Shown: piece after piece, positions 1 to 7,026 of the stretch
Position numbering within the stretch: position 1 is the stretch's first letter
Layout of the letters: each line of letters starts with the position of its first letter
NCBI RefSeq assembly: GCF_034440735.1
Contig: NZ_CP140098.1
Location: forward strand, 2,411,501 to 2,475,500
DNA from: Deinococcus sp. AB2017081
Lineage (GTDB): Bacteria > Deinococcota > Deinococci > Deinococcales > Deinococcaceae
DNA: 64,000 nucleotides
Direction of reading: 5' to 3'
Notes under the pieces: generated by a model
The model's input: only the letters and a program-made list of their open reading frames with translations
Databases searched by the model: none
Told to the model about the DNA's origin: nothing
Position numbers and translations under genes: made by a program

Positions 1-1
1 C

Positions 2-703
2 TCATGGCTGGCGCGCTCCCTGGGCCAGCGCCCGTCGTCCCGTCTCGGTCAGCCGGTACGGGCACGGATCGGTGCGGTCGAACTCCGGGGTGACGTGCAG
101 GTGGCCGTGGGCAATCAGGGCGCGGACGGCGTCCCCGTCCGCCGCGCACAGGGGCCGGCGGGCGACCACGCGGCCCAGGATGTCCAGACCCGCATCGATG
201 GCGGGCGCACTCGGCCGGGTGGCGGCCAGGTACCGGTGGCGCAGCCCGGCCAGGGTGCCGGCCTCGATCACCCACAGGCCCCGGTGGCTGGGGCTGCGGT
301 CGACGAGTGGGGGGTCGATGGGCACGAAGTCCTCGAGCACCCAGCCGAAGGGTCCGGTGAACCACGGATCGTCGCTGGAGGTCACGACGTCCGCGAGGCG
401 GGCCACCCCGTAGATGCCGGGCACGCAGAACTCCTGGAGCAGGTCGTCGTCGCTGAACACGTCCACCGGATCGGGGTCGTCGAAGATGTCGCCGACCCAG
501 GTGAGGGCCTGGCGGATCTCCGTCAGGTAGGCGTGGTCGCCGGGCTTCGGGGGGAGGCCTCCGTGCAGGGCCAGGAGCTGGCCGACCATCGCGGCAGGCG
601 GAGCCCAGTCACGGTTCTCCACACGCTTGGGGCCGTCGTCCAGCAGGAACAGGCGCGGCCACGGGTGCCGGAGGGTCAGGCCACGGATGGCGGGCGGGGT
701 CAT
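2..703 (-). CDS. ASCH-domain protein of the phage-like element
   Basis: A 233-residue protein. The N-terminus (about residues 8-33) carries the L-T-L-R-H-P-W pattern followed by K-R-V-E-N-R, typical of ASCH/PUA-like folds that bind RNA or modified nucleic acid. A second block near residues 94-148 (G-I-Y-G-V-A, G-P-F-G-W-V-L, G-L-W-V-I-E) fits the same fold. The ATG at 703 overlaps the stop of the upstream Rha-type gene, so the two are probably translationally coupled. ASCH proteins are frequent in phages, where the ligand is usually unknown. The last 60 residues look like a separate small C-terminal domain. The gene is complete: its stop sits at the window edge. Confidence 0.7.
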   Translation of the reverse strand: MTPPAIRGLTLRHPWPRLFLLDDGPKRVENRDWAPPAAMVGQLLALHGGLPPKPGDHAYLTEIRQALTWVGDIFDDPDPVDVFSDDDLLQEFCVPGIYGVARLADVVTSSDDPWFTGPFGWVLEDFVPIDPPLVDRSPSHRGLWVIEAGTLAGLRHRYLAATRPSAPAIDAGLDILGRVVARRPLCAADGDAVRALIAHGHLHVTPEFDRTDPCPYRLTETGRRALAQGARQP

Positions 704-1380
704 CAGTCACCCACTTCATCCAGCAGGGGCCGCTGGGCGCTGAAGGTGCGCACCTGGACGTCCAGCCAGCCCAGCGCCTCGCCAAAGCGGTGCTGCGGGA
801 GGTCGTCGTACGCGGCCAGGGACGCGCCGGCGAAGCCGAAGGCTTCCTTGAAGGCCCGGTACGCGCCGCTGTACCCGCGCGGATGGACGCGGCCGAAGTC
901 CTGGCACGCGGCGTGAACGCGGCTGCGCATCTCGCTGCTGGCCCGGATCGGGGCGGTGTCGAGCCGGTGCTCGAGGGCGGCCAGCTGGCGGCGGTGCTGC
1001 TGCAACCCCTGGAGGCTCAGGGCCAGGAGTTCCACCGGATCCGTGGGCAGCTCCGGGACGTCCACGCCGGACTGGCGCCGGTAGGCGGCGAACGCCTGGA
1101 CGAGCTGGCGCTTGAGCGGCACCGTGGTCTCGGAGTTGCGCACCAGGGTCAGCAGGAAGTAGCACTGATCCTCGCTGAGCAGGGCGTACTGAGGGGGTCG
1201 GCCCCGACCCTGGGTTTTCCCGGTTTCAAACCGGAGAAGTCCCAGGGCCTCGAAGTCGGCGCGGTAGTCGCTGATCAGGCTCAGGACGTTCTCGTGGTGG
1301 TTGCCGAGGGCGCGGGCCAGCTCACGGCTGTCGGCCCGGGCCTCGCCGTGGATCGCATGGACGGTGATGGTGTCGGTCAC
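703..1380 (-). CDS. Rha-family phage regulatory protein with ORF6C-like C-terminus
   Basis: A 225-residue protein. Residues about 15-100 match the Rha pattern: S-R-E-L-A-R-A-L-G-N-H-H-E-N-V-L, an aromatic L-L-R-F-E-T-G turn, then L-S-E-D-Q-C-Y-F-L-L-T-L-V-R-N-S. The C-terminal 100 residues, including a V-H-A-A-C-Q-D-F-G stretch and an aromatic A-Y-R-A-F-K-E segment, resemble the ORF6C domain often fused to Rha or BRO-N modules. Rha proteins are early phage or prophage regulators, thought to bind DNA. It lies at the 3' end of the minus-strand early block and is among the best evidence that this region is phage-derived. No enzymatic motif is visible. Confidence 0.8.
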   Translation of the reverse strand: MTDTITVHAIHGEARADSRELARALGNHHENVLSLISDYRADFEALGLLRFETGKTQGRGRPPQYALLSEDQCYFLLTLVRNSETTVPLKRQLVQAFAAYRRQSGVDVPELPTDPVELLALSLQGLQQHRRQLAALEHRLDTAPIRASSEMRSRVHAACQDFGRVHPRGYSGAYRAFKEAFGFAGASLAAYDDLPQHRFGEALGWLDVQVRTFSAQRPLLDEVGD

Positions 1381-1434
1381 GGGGCGTCCTTTCCGCCCCC
1401 GGCGTGGTGACCGGGGGCGCGTTCGGGAGGGTCT

Positions 1435-2220
1435 TCAGTTCGGCTTGCCGTACAGGACGGGCAGGTTCGGGCCGGCGTGGGCCCGCAGCGCGGCGATCAC
1501 GCGGCTCACGGCGCGTTCGCGGGCGCGGCGCAGGTCGTCGTGCACCACCTGGAGCACGAACTTCTTCTCGTCGTGGTCGAACTCGACGTAGACCTTGACC
1601 TCGTACTCCTCGTCGCGGTCTTCGGGGATGTCGTAGACCGGCGGGGTGAGCAGGATGGACTCGGGCACGTCCTGGCCGTTCGCGGCATTCACGCGCTGCA
1701 CGATCCGCCGGTCCAGGGCATGCTGCATCGGCGCGACGCTGCTGGCCCCCTCGCGGTTGTCGGTGAAGTTCAGGGTGCTGAAGGTCGGGATCACTGTGGC
1801 GTCCACGTACGGGCTCAGCTGGGTGCGCAGCAGCCGCACGAGCTCCTTCTGCGGGATCAGGGTGGGCTTGACCCATGTGCTGACCAGCGCGAAGGCCGGG
1901 TGCGTGGGCAGGGGCAGCGCGGTCACCCAGCGGTGGGTGCCGTCCGCGTTCTCCTGCGCGAAGACCACCTGCGCGTCGTCCACGTACACCATCAGCGCCG
2001 TGCCCGCCTTCAGCCCGTCGGTCAGGGCGAGCGTCAGGCTCTCCAGATCGCGCAGGGTCGCGCCACTCTCGTCCAGCTCCGCGCGGTGGCGCTCCAGTTC
2101 GCCGTTCGGGTGGCGCAGGTAGTACACGCCCCGGGGCTCCGGGCCGGGCACGATGACGGTCTCGCCACTCTGCACCAGGCGCTCGACCTCGGCAATGGCG
2201 TTCCCATCCAGACTCGTCAT
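1435..2220 (-). CDS. Phage-type hypothetical protein (DUF2303/YfdQ-like)
   Basis: 261 residues from an ATG at 2220 that overlaps the stop of the next gene upstream as ATGA. This overlap is preferred to a longer reading frame upstream, whose extra residues are low-complexity Arg/Gly/Pro. The order of features (E-S-L-T-L-A-L-T-D-G, a V-Y-V-D-D strand, a T-L-N-F-T-D-N-R-E-G block, then an acidic E-Y-E-V-K-V-Y-V-E-F-D segment) resembles the DUF2303 family of phage proteins such as YfdQ. That assignment is by eye and tentative. Biochemical function is unknown. It is cotranscribed with its neighbours in a gap-free run. Confidence 0.5.
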   Translation of the reverse strand: MTSLDGNAIAEVERLVQSGETVIVPGPEPRGVYYLRHPNGELERHRAELDESGATLRDLESLTLALTDGLKAGTALMVYVDDAQVVFAQENADGTHRWVTALPLPTHPAFALVSTWVKPTLIPQKELVRLLRTQLSPYVDATVIPTFSTLNFTDNREGASSVAPMQHALDRRIVQRVNAANGQDVPESILLTPPVYDIPEDRDEEYEVKVYVEFDHDEKKFVLQVVHDDLRRARERAVSRVIAALRAHAGPNLPVLYGKPN

Positions 2221-2591
2221 CAGTTCCCTTCCTTTGTCGCGGTCACGCGCACGAACAGCCCTTCCTGGGCGAACACGGCGGCCACCTCGGGCTCCCCGCT
2301 GGCGGTCGCGCCGGGCGACACGTGCAGGAACTCGGGGCCGGCCGCCTGGGCGGGCACGCTGACGGCCACCTGCGGCTTGACGGCCACGGTGCTGAAGGTC
2401 TCCGCACCGTCCAGGCCCTTGTTCAGCACGGGGCGGAACGCGACCTTGATGGTCAGGACGCGGTCTTTGTCGAGGCCGGGGCGGCCCTCGCAATCCTGCA
2501 TGCAGCGGTTGATGGCGTCGTTCACCACCTCGCCGATGCCGCCGCCCTGCAGGTTGCCGATGGTGTCGTGGGTGAGCTTCGTTGCGGTCAT
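2220..2591 (-). CDS. Small phage protein resembling the so-called replication terminator family
   Basis: 123 residues from the ATG at 2591, which has an AGGAGG ribosome site 4-5 bases upstream and overlaps the previous stop. The pattern T-H-D-T-I-G-N-L-Q-G-G-G-I-G-E-V-V-N-D-A-I followed by a beta-rich half (V-L-T-I-K-V-A-F-R-P, then V-A-V-K-P-Q-V-A-V) is like short phage proteins annotated as replication terminator protein. In those families the name is inherited and the role is not established. It lies directly upstream of the DUF2303-like gene. The family call is by pattern only. Confidence 0.45.
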   Translation of the reverse strand: MTATKLTHDTIGNLQGGGIGEVVNDAINRCMQDCEGRPGLDKDRVLTIKVAFRPVLNKGLDGAETFSTVAVKPQVAVSVPAQAAGPEFLHVSPGATASGEPEVAAVFAQEGLFVRVTATKEGN

Positions 2592-2797
2592 GGAGCCTCC
2601 TGGGGGTGGGACGACGTGAGTTCGGGGCGGCCCGTCCAGCGGGCGAAGAGGGACAGCAGCGCGGCGACCTCGACCGTGACGGTCAGGCCGAACGCGCACT
2701 TGAGCAGGGCGGGCGAGGTGGGTTCAAGCAGCGTCGTGAGGTACAGCGCCAGCGGGACGCACACGAGCAGCAGGAGGTACGGCAGGGCGCGGCGCAT
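2588..2797 (-). CDS. Small two-helix membrane protein
   Basis: 69 residues with two hydrophobic stretches, about 4-23 and 32-52, and a short charged tail, so probably an inner-membrane protein. The start at 2797 follows immediately on the stop of the gene upstream and the stop overlaps the next ATG as ATGA, which supports it as a translated member of the phage block. No family is recognised. Small membrane proteins in this position can be holin-like or exclusion proteins, but nothing here decides it. Confidence 0.55.
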   Translation of the reverse strand: MRRALPYLLLLVCVPLALYLTTLLEPTSPALLKCAFGLTVTVEVAALLSLFARWTGRPELTSSHPQEAP

Positions 2798-3028
2798 CTA
2801 CCGGATCTCCCGGTGGTAGGCCACGCGCACGGCGCGGCGGCGGGGGTTGCCCTCCGGTGCCCGCAGCACCCGGCCGTGCCGGTGCAGGTCGATCAGGGCC
2901 ATCACGACGGTCTCGTACGGCAGGTTAAGTGCCCGTGCGAGCAATAGGGCGTCCACGACGGTGTACAGCGTGAACACGTGCAGCACGCGGGCGCGGGCGG
3001 ACTGGGGCCGGTAGCGATGGCGGATCAT
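2798..3028 (-). CDS. Small winged-helix-like protein
   Basis: 76 residues from an ATG at 3028 that overlaps the upstream stop as ATGA. A longer reading frame exists, but its extra residues are Arg-rich and unlikely. The body (V-D-A-L-L-L-A-R-A-L-N-L-P-Y-E-T-V-V-M-A-L-I-D) predicts helix-turn-helix followed by a basic strand-turn-strand (G-R-V-L-R-A-P-E-G), compatible with a minimal winged helix. The net charge is strongly positive. It may bind DNA, but the family is not recognised. Confidence 0.5.
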   Translation of the reverse strand: MIRHRYRPQSARARVLHVFTLYTVVDALLLARALNLPYETVVMALIDLHRHGRVLRAPEGNPRRRAVRVAYHREIR

Positions 3029-3426
3029 CGTCTGGCCTCGCAATCGGCGCACAGCACGTCGCCGCACTCCATCAGTTCCCCGCAGCTACACCGGGGCAGG
3101 CGGAACAGCCGGATCATCTCCGGGTGCCCACTGCGCACCGCCTGGATCTCGCCCAGCCCCTGTTCGTGTAGGTCGGCCACGATGACGGCCGGGCGGTAGA
3201 ACGTCCGGATCACGAGGTCGCGACGACCCACCAGCGGCGGACGGGGGGCGTGGCCCGCCGTTGCCGTGCCGCACTCCGGGCAGGTGGCCGCGTCGGCGCG
3301 GATCGGCGCGTGGCACCCTGAATTCAGGCACCACACGCTGGGGGCGTACCCGCTGCCGACCAGCGCCCGGAGCAGCCGCACCTGCGCGGCGTTCCGCTCC
3401 GCGTGGCGGTCTCGCGGGCCACTCAC
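3025..3426 (-). CDS. Zinc-ribbon protein, phage element
   Basis: 133 residues. Two pairs of cysteine knuckles are visible: C-L-N-S-G-C with C-P-E-C near residues 33-53, and C-S-C-G with C-A-D-C near the C-terminus (about 113-130), suggesting two zinc ribbons flanking a central helical region. It starts at a GTG (3426) overlapping the previous TGA. Such ribbons in phages serve in nucleic-acid or protein contacts. No catalytic motif is visible, and no function is proposed. Confidence 0.55.
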   Translation of the reverse strand: MSGPRDRHAERNAAQVRLLRALVGSGYAPSVWCLNSGCHAPIRADAATCPECGTATAGHAPRPPLVGRRDLVIRTFYRPAVIVADLHEQGLGEIQAVRSGHPEMIRLFRLPRCSCGELMECGDVLCADCEARR

Positions 3427-3623
3427 AGCCGCACCGTCCGGAGCGCCAGCAGCAGCGCGATGCCGCCGTTGAGCAGGGCCTCAGCGATCTGCTGGAGCTG
3501 GAGGACGTGCAGGGCCAGGGCCAGCAGCGTGCCGAGCAGCAGCAGGGCCAGGACGCGCTGGAGGGCCACGCGGCGGGCACGATCCAGCAGGTGACGCAGG
3601 GGCGCGGTGACGTAGGCGGTCAC
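3423..3623 (-). CDS. Small membrane protein, phage element
   Basis: 66 residues with an amphipathic basic N-terminus and a long Leu/Ala-rich hydrophobic stretch (about 22-45, perhaps continuing to 60), so one or two membrane helices. The GTG start at 3623 overlaps the stop of the Cys-rich gene upstream, and its own stop overlaps the next GTG. This is the second small membrane protein in the block. The family is not recognised. A spanin- or holin-like role cannot be inferred without lysis genes nearby, and none are in the window. Confidence 0.5.
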   Translation of the reverse strand: MTAYVTAPLRHLLDRARRVALQRVLALLLLGTLLALALHVLQLQQIAEALLNGGIALLLALRTVRL

Positions 3624-3859
3624 GCCCAGTCCTCGGGGATGTTGTCGGGCTCGTCATGCCAGCAGCTCGCGCCGCCCGTGCAGCCGTCCGGGCCACAGCA
3701 GGGCAGGGTCTGTTCGCGCATGCGGCGATCAACAGCGCTTTCAGGGCGGTCAGTGGAAACAGCGCGGCAGCCAGCGCACACCCAGGGCTGCCCCTCGACG
3801 GACGTCGGCGGCAGGAACGTCGGAAGGACGCCACACACGGCACACGCGAGGGTGATCAC
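3620..3859 (-). CDS. Small cysteine-rich protein
   Basis: 79 residues if started at the GTG at 3859, whose GTGA overlaps the upstream stop, the same overlap rule used by its neighbours. A GTG four codons earlier (3871) is the alternative. Two knuckles, C-A-V-C and C-A-G-C, are spaced like a zinc ribbon, followed by C-C-G-P-D-G-C and a further C-W-H. It probably binds zinc. The family is not recognised. Confidence 0.45.
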   Translation of the reverse strand: MITLACAVCGVLPTFLPPTSVEGQPWVCAGCRAVSTDRPESAVDRRMREQTLPCCGPDGCTGGASCWHDEPDNIPEDWA

Positions 3860-4329
3860 GCCCGCCCCCACGCACTTTCCTGGTCGCCCAGGTTGCGGGG
3901 GCCGCCGTAATCGGGTTCCCGGTCGCGCTCCGCCTGGGCGAGCTGGAGGTCGCGGGCGAACTCGGCGCGGGTGCGCTCGAAGGACTTCACGATGGCGTCG
4001 CCCCGCTTGAGCACCTTGCGGCTATCCACCTCCAGCCACAGCGTGCGGCGCTCCTGATCCGCGTGCTTGGTGACCACGAAGCCCAGGCCGTGCAGGCGGC
4101 TGAAGATCGCGTGCGCCAGCCGCAGGCTGCCCTGGTCGTCGATGTCGAACTGGAGCATCTCCACCTCGGCCACCAGGGCGATCAGGTGGCCGAACTTGTG
4201 CTGGCACTCGGGGCCGACCACGCCCACGAAGGGGATGACCGTGCCGGGCCGGGTGAGTGCCCGGCCACAGTGGGCACAGCGGGGCGCGTGGGCGCGGGTG
4301 GGGGGGGACTGGGGGGCAGCGTGTATCAT
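3856..4329 (-). CDS. Hypothetical protein with N-terminal zinc knuckle
   Basis: 157 residues starting at an ATG (4329) preceded by a GGAG-type ribosome site about 9 bases upstream. C-A-H-C-G-R-A-L near residues 18-25 and G-P-E-C-Q-H near 39-44 look like one zinc-binding site. The rest is helical, with an acidic stretch (V-E-M-L-Q-F-D-I-D-D) and a long basic C-terminal helix (R-T-R-A-E-F-A-R-D-L-Q-L-A-Q-A-E-R-D-R-E). It heads the run of overlapping genes that continues to position 2, so this site probably sets translation of the block. Confidence 0.55.
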   Translation of the reverse strand: MIHAAPQSPPTRAHAPRCAHCGRALTRPGTVIPFVGVVGPECQHKFGHLIALVAEVEMLQFDIDDQGSLRLAHAIFSRLHGLGFVVTKHADQERRTLWLEVDSRKVLKRGDAIVKSFERTRAEFARDLQLAQAERDREPDYGGPRNLGDQESAWGRA

Positions 4330-4392
4330 GGGGTCTCTCCTCCCCCCTGCTGAGCCGTTCCACCGGCGTTGACGCAGGGGGTGTTTCTTTGC

Positions 4393-4608
4393 TCAGTCGA
4401 CTTTTCTGGTTGTGAAGGTGACAGTGGTCGAGCTCGTGGGGCGTTCGGTCTGCGCCTGCTCCCACTCGGTCAGGGCGGTGGCGGAAACGCGGATGATGCG
4501 GCCCAGGCGGACGCACGCCAGCCGGCCGTGCTCGATCTCGGCGTAGATGGTTTTGCGATCCACGCCGAGCAGCTCGGCCACTTCGGGGACGGTCATGTAG
4601 GGCTTCAT
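4393..4608 (-). CDS. Excisionase-like helix-turn-helix protein
   Basis: 71 residues. M-T-V-P-E-V-A-E-L-L-G-V-D-R-K-T-I-Y followed by G-R-L-A-C-V-R-L-G-R-I-I-R-V-S is the MerR-type winged HTH of the excisionase/AlpA family (HTH_17). In an element that also carries a tyrosine integrase, the likely jobs are recombination directionality factor or transcriptional activator of early genes. The C-terminal 20 residues are Thr/Ser-rich. The ribosome site is poor. The integrase lies 3.4 kb away and in the opposite orientation, so an Xis role is inferred and not certain. Confidence 0.65.
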   Translation of the reverse strand: MKPYMTVPEVAELLGVDRKTIYAEIEHGRLACVRLGRIIRVSATALTEWEQAQTERPTSSTTVTFTTRKVD

Positions 4609-4647
4609 GCGGGCCGTCCGGCGTAGCCTTGACGGGAGGGGTCATCC

Positions 4648-4929
4648 ATGGACGAAGTGACCTTTCTGGTACAGGGTGTGCTCGTGACAGGGAAGCTGGC
4701 GTTCCCAGTAGGCAAGTTGGAACCGCCGGAGGCAGCGCGGTTGCAGCTCACCCTGGACGACGCGGTGGCCTGCATGGGCCTGGAACAGAGCGACCTCTTC
4801 GTGTTGTTCGAGGCCCGGATCTTCGGCGCGTCCATTGCGACCGTGGAGTCTCTGGTGCTGCGTCGGGACGCCGTGGGCGGCACGCTGAATGGGCACCTGT
4901 TCATCGACGCCACGCCCCAAGTGAACTGA
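4648..4929 (+). CDS. Hypothetical protein of the phage element
   Basis: 93 residues on the plus strand, with a GGGAGGGG ribosome site 7-14 bases before the ATG. The sequence alternates hydrophobic strands and acidic turns and has third-position G/C like other genes here, so it is probably real. Its 3' end converges on and overlaps the small minus-strand gene at 4901-5068 by 29 bases. It is divergent from the excisionase-like gene. The family is not recognised. Confidence 0.5.
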   Translation: MDEVTFLVQGVLVTGKLAFPVGKLEPPEAARLQLTLDDAVACMGLEQSDLFVLFEARIFGASIATVESLVLRRDAVGGTLNGHLFIDATPQVN

Positions 4930-5068
4930 CGCCCTCGTAGAGATGTGGTCTCAGAGCGCGGCGATCTTCCGCGATGGCGTCGCGCACGACGGCCTGAAGC
5001 TCCGCACGGATGGCCGGATGCTGTACCGCGCGCACCAGCAACTGGACGAGGATGGAGGAAGGTTTCAT
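4901..5068 (-). CDS. Short helical hypothetical protein
   Basis: 55 residues from an ATG at 5068 that has GGAGG at good spacing (5' of a run of C bases). Residues 4-30 (S-S-I-L-V-Q-L-L-V-R-A-V-Q-H-P-A-I-R-A-E) form an amphipathic helix, and the remainder is charged. A longer reading frame upstream to 5188 has no ribosome site and reads as noise. It lies downstream of the minus-strand XRE gene and may be in the same transcript. The function is unknown. Confidence 0.4.
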   Translation of the reverse strand: MKPSSILVQLLVRAVQHPAIRAELQAVVRDAIAEDRRALRPHLYEGVSSLGAWRR

Positions 5069-5138
5069 GCGGGGGTGACCTCCTGGGCGGTCGGTAGGCG
5101 GGCAGCGCGGGCAAGGCACCGTCCTCTTCTTTACGGCT

Positions 5139-5360
5139 TTACTCGGAACCTTCCGAGTGGGCTGGTAAAAAAAGAGAGCGGGCGTCAACCTTCAATGCTG
5201 TTGCTAGCGCTTGAAGCGTCCGTCCACTCACGCCATTTACTTGACCCTGCTCGTGCTTGAACACCGTTGCAGACGACACGCCTGCGGCGGCGGCCAACTG
5301 TTCCTGAGTCAGGCCCGCCCGCGTACGGGCGCTCTTGAGTCCAGGCAGAAGCATTGGCAT
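5139..5360 (-). CDS. XRE-family repressor (Cro/CI type), minus arm of a divergent switch
   Basis: 73 residues from the ATG at 5360. L-K-S-A-R-T-R-A-G-L-T-Q-E-Q-L-A-A-A-A-G-V-S-S-A-T-V-F-K-H-E-Q-G is a canonical XRE helix-turn-helix, and nothing but the DNA-binding domain is present, as in Cro-like proteins. An upstream in-frame TTG (5396) is less likely because it coincides with the -35 element. The gene is divergent from a second XRE gene at 5497, and the 137 bases between them carry operator-like repeats. This arrangement resembles the lysogeny switch of temperate phages. Which of the two acts as CI and which as Cro is not decidable here. Confidence 0.75.
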   Translation of the reverse strand: MPMLLPGLKSARTRAGLTQEQLAAAAGVSSATVFKHEQGQVNGVSGRTLQALATALKVDARSLFLPAHSEGSE

Positions 5361-5460
5361 GCCGATACTATACGGAGACTTCACTAGTAACGTCAATACG
5401 GTACGGAGGTAACGTTAGGGTATGCGGAACGCCTGAGTCACACTCTCCGTACTATGCGGC
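5361..5460. promoter_or_regulatory. Operator region between the divergent XRE genes
   Basis: The heptamer TACGGAG occurs twice in direct orientation (near 5370 and 5401) and once inverted as CTCCGTA (near 5446). TAACGT occurs twice (near 5388 and 5411). The repeats overlap the minus-strand promoter and a TACTAT box at about 5451-5456 that could serve the plus-strand XRE gene. Repeated half-sites covering both promoters are what a phage-type bistable switch would need. Binding is inferred. Confidence 0.5.
5367..5396 (-). promoter_or_regulatory. Promoter of the minus-strand XRE gene
   Basis: Read on the minus strand, TTGACG and TATAGT are separated by 18 bases, a good sigma-70-type promoter. 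The -10 box ends about 7 bases before the ATG at 5360, so the transcript would be leaderless or nearly so. The promoter lies within the operator repeats described next. Confidence 0.6.
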
Positions 5461-5496
5461 ATGTTCCTAGTTACTTCAGCCTCGTGCCGGATCTTT

Positions 5497-6120
5497 ATGC
5501 CACGAGGGCCTGAGCCGAAAAAGCCACGACCAGCGTGGAGCACGGCACTACGCGCCCGGCGAGTGGCCCTGGATCTAAAGCAGGAAGATGTCGCCGCTCG
5601 TACGGAAGATGCCATATCTCAGGGGACAGTCAGCGATCTGGAACGCGGCAAAGTGGACATTCTAAACATGACAGCTTCTCGTGTAGGACAGCTTGCAACC
5701 GCGCTGGATTGGACTCTGGAAGAGATGCAGGAGGCGCTTGGAGTTCAGCTGGTCTACGCTCTGCCGACCTTTGCAGAGGTAGAGAAATCCACTCTCGACA
5801 GCTTCCGTAAAGAGTTCGGTCGCGATCCATTCCCGAACGAGACCTATAGGGAAGCCAAGCGATGGCTTGCGGCTCAAGCGGCTGACTCAAACAAGGCCGT
5901 TCAATCTCCACTGCCTGCACCCCTTGATCGCCCTCTCCCTGACGCCCTGCACGAGGCGGTGCAGCTCTACGGCAAGCGCTTCCCCGAACTCCGGGACGCC
6001 CGCTGGCAGCAGTACCTCGCGGGCTTCAACTGGCGCGAGGGGCAGCCCGACGATCCCGAGGCGTGGCTTGACCTGTACCGCGACCTGACCCGCGCCGGCA
6101 TTGTGCCGGGGAGCAACTGA
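5497..6120 (+). CDS. XRE-family regulator paired with an ImmA/IrrE-type protease
   Basis: 207 residues from the ATG at 5497. An earlier in-frame ATG (5461) would add 12 atypical residues and lies upstream of the start site expected from the TACTAT box. Residues about 10-65 form an XRE HTH (L-R-A-R-R-V-A-L-D-L-K-Q-E-D-V-A-A-R-T, G-T-V-S-D-L-E-R-G-K-V). The C-terminal half (about 95-207) is an uncharacterised helical domain rich in aromatic residues. The gene ends one base before the GTG of the HEXXH protease gene. In XRE-ImmA pairs the protease cleaves and inactivates the repressor, as PprI/IrrE does with DdrO in Deinococcus. That relation is inferred here from gene order. Confidence 0.75.
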   Translation: MPRGPEPKKPRPAWSTALRARRVALDLKQEDVAARTEDAISQGTVSDLERGKVDILNMTASRVGQLATALDWTLEEMQEALGVQLVYALPTFAEVEKSTLDSFRKEFGRDPFPNETYREAKRWLAAQAADSNKAVQSPLPAPLDRPLPDALHEAVQLYGKRFPELRDARWQQYLAGFNWREGQPDDPEAWLDLYRDLTRAGIVPGSN

Positions 6121-6756
6121 GTGCGCGACTGCACCCAAGGCGCCGTCGCCTACGCCCTGCGCGAACACGCCCGTACCGGCCACCTCACGGATCCCGAGCG
6201 CCTCGCCCACGCCCTGGGGGTGCGGGTCGTGCCGGGCGCCCGCAATGCCGCGAGCCATGGGCCCCCCAGCGTGATCACCCTGCGCCGCGATCAGTACGCA
6301 CCCCGGCAGCGCTTCACGATGCACCACGAACTGGCGCACATCCTGATCCAGCGGGCCGGCCTTCAGGACGGCATCCGCAGCGAGGTGGACGATGACGAGG
6401 CCGCCGCGCACCTGGAGGCGGTCACGAACCACATCGCCAGCCTGCTCGTGATGCCCGACCCGATGATCCGGGTGGCGCTGGACACCTTTGGCCTGACGCC
6501 CGAGACGGTGCTGCTGGTGCGGGACGCGGGGCGGGTGTCGCTGGCGGCCGCGATGCGCCGGGTGATCCACGCGCAGGAGCAGTCGGCCACGGCATGGGTG
6601 AGTGCCGGGCCGTACGTGCTCGACGTGACCAGCAGCGATCCGTACAACCGCCTGACCCGCTACCAGCGGCTGCCGGACGCGCGGGCCGCCTTGCCGGACG
6701 CGGCGCTGCTGGCGCTGCCCGGCGAGGCGCGGCTGCTGGGCGTGGTGGGGTGGTGA
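6121..6756 (+). CDS. ImmA/IrrE-family metallo-endopeptidase (M78)
   Basis: 211 residues from a GTG directly after the stop of the XRE gene. The zinc motif H-E-L-A-H is at residues 69-73, and a third ligand candidate, E99, lies 26 residues later in a helix ending L-L-V-M-P, matching the spacing and the L-L-M-P hallmark of the IrrE/ImmA family. The length suits the short ImmA type; the sensor domains of chromosomal PprI/IrrE are largely absent. The expected substrate is the XRE repressor encoded immediately upstream. An accessory IrrE-like enzyme in a Deinococcus host raises the question of cross-talk with the PprI-DdrO radiation response. Confidence 0.8.
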   Translation: MRDCTQGAVAYALREHARTGHLTDPERLAHALGVRVVPGARNAASHGPPSVITLRRDQYAPRQRFTMHHELAHILIQRAGLQDGIRSEVDDDEAAAHLEAVTNHIASLLVMPDPMIRVALDTFGLTPETVLLVRDAGRVSLAAAMRRVIHAQEQSATAWVSAGPYVLDVTSSDPYNRLTRYQRLPDARAALPDAALLALPGEARLLGVVGW

Positions 6757-6785
6757 AGGGAAGACGTAGACCGTGAATGGAGCAC

Positions 6786-6820
6786 TTGACATAAAGCCGT
6801 CAGTGAGGTGTCACTATGAT
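6786..6820 (+). promoter_or_regulatory. Promoter/operator candidate before the coiled-coil ORF
   Basis: TTGACA at 6786-6791 and TATGAT at 6815-6820 flank an inverted repeat, AGTGA-GGTG-TCACT (6802-6815). The 23-base gap is too long for a standard sigma-70 pair, so one of the two boxes may be fortuitous. TATGAT ends 8 bases before the ATG at 6829, again the leaderless spacing. The inverted repeat is a likely repressor site, possibly for one of the XRE proteins nearby. Confidence 0.4.
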
Positions 6821-6828
6821 TACTACCT

Positions 6829-7026
6829 ATGAAGCACCTACTCCCTGCCCTGCTCAAGCGGTTGCCTGTTGGCACTCCCGCGCGTGCAACGGTGGAGTTC
6901 ATCGCGGAAGTCGAGGCTGCTCGTGACCAGGAAAGGCGTGAAAAAGCCGGCCGCGAGCAAGAGCGCCACGAGCGGCTCCGGAAAGACGCCCGCGAGCGCC
7001 GAAAATCTATCCTCAACCGTCCGTGA
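6829..7026 (+). CDS. Small charged coiled-coil protein, or 5' part of a frameshifted gene
   Basis: 65 residues. The second half is a continuous Glu/Arg/Lys-rich helix (about residues 26-60, with repeats of E-R and R-E-K), probably a coiled coil. Codon choice is typical of the region. Its last 89 bases overlap the next reading frame, which reads as Ser/Ala/Thr-rich low complexity there, so this frame is the likelier coding frame in the overlap. It ends in C-C-G-T-G-A-G, where a +1 slip would join it to the downstream frame. Whether it is a separate protein or the N-terminus of the downstream one is open. Confidence 0.5.
   Translation: MKHLLPALLKRLPVGTPARATVEFIAEVEAARDQERREKAGREQERHERLRKDARERRKSILNRP

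Noticed and set aside
6778..6794. Possible second RDRM upstream of the coiled-coil ORF
   Set aside because: Only the right half (TTGACATAA) matches; the left half does not, 11 of 17 overall. It is more simply a -35 box.
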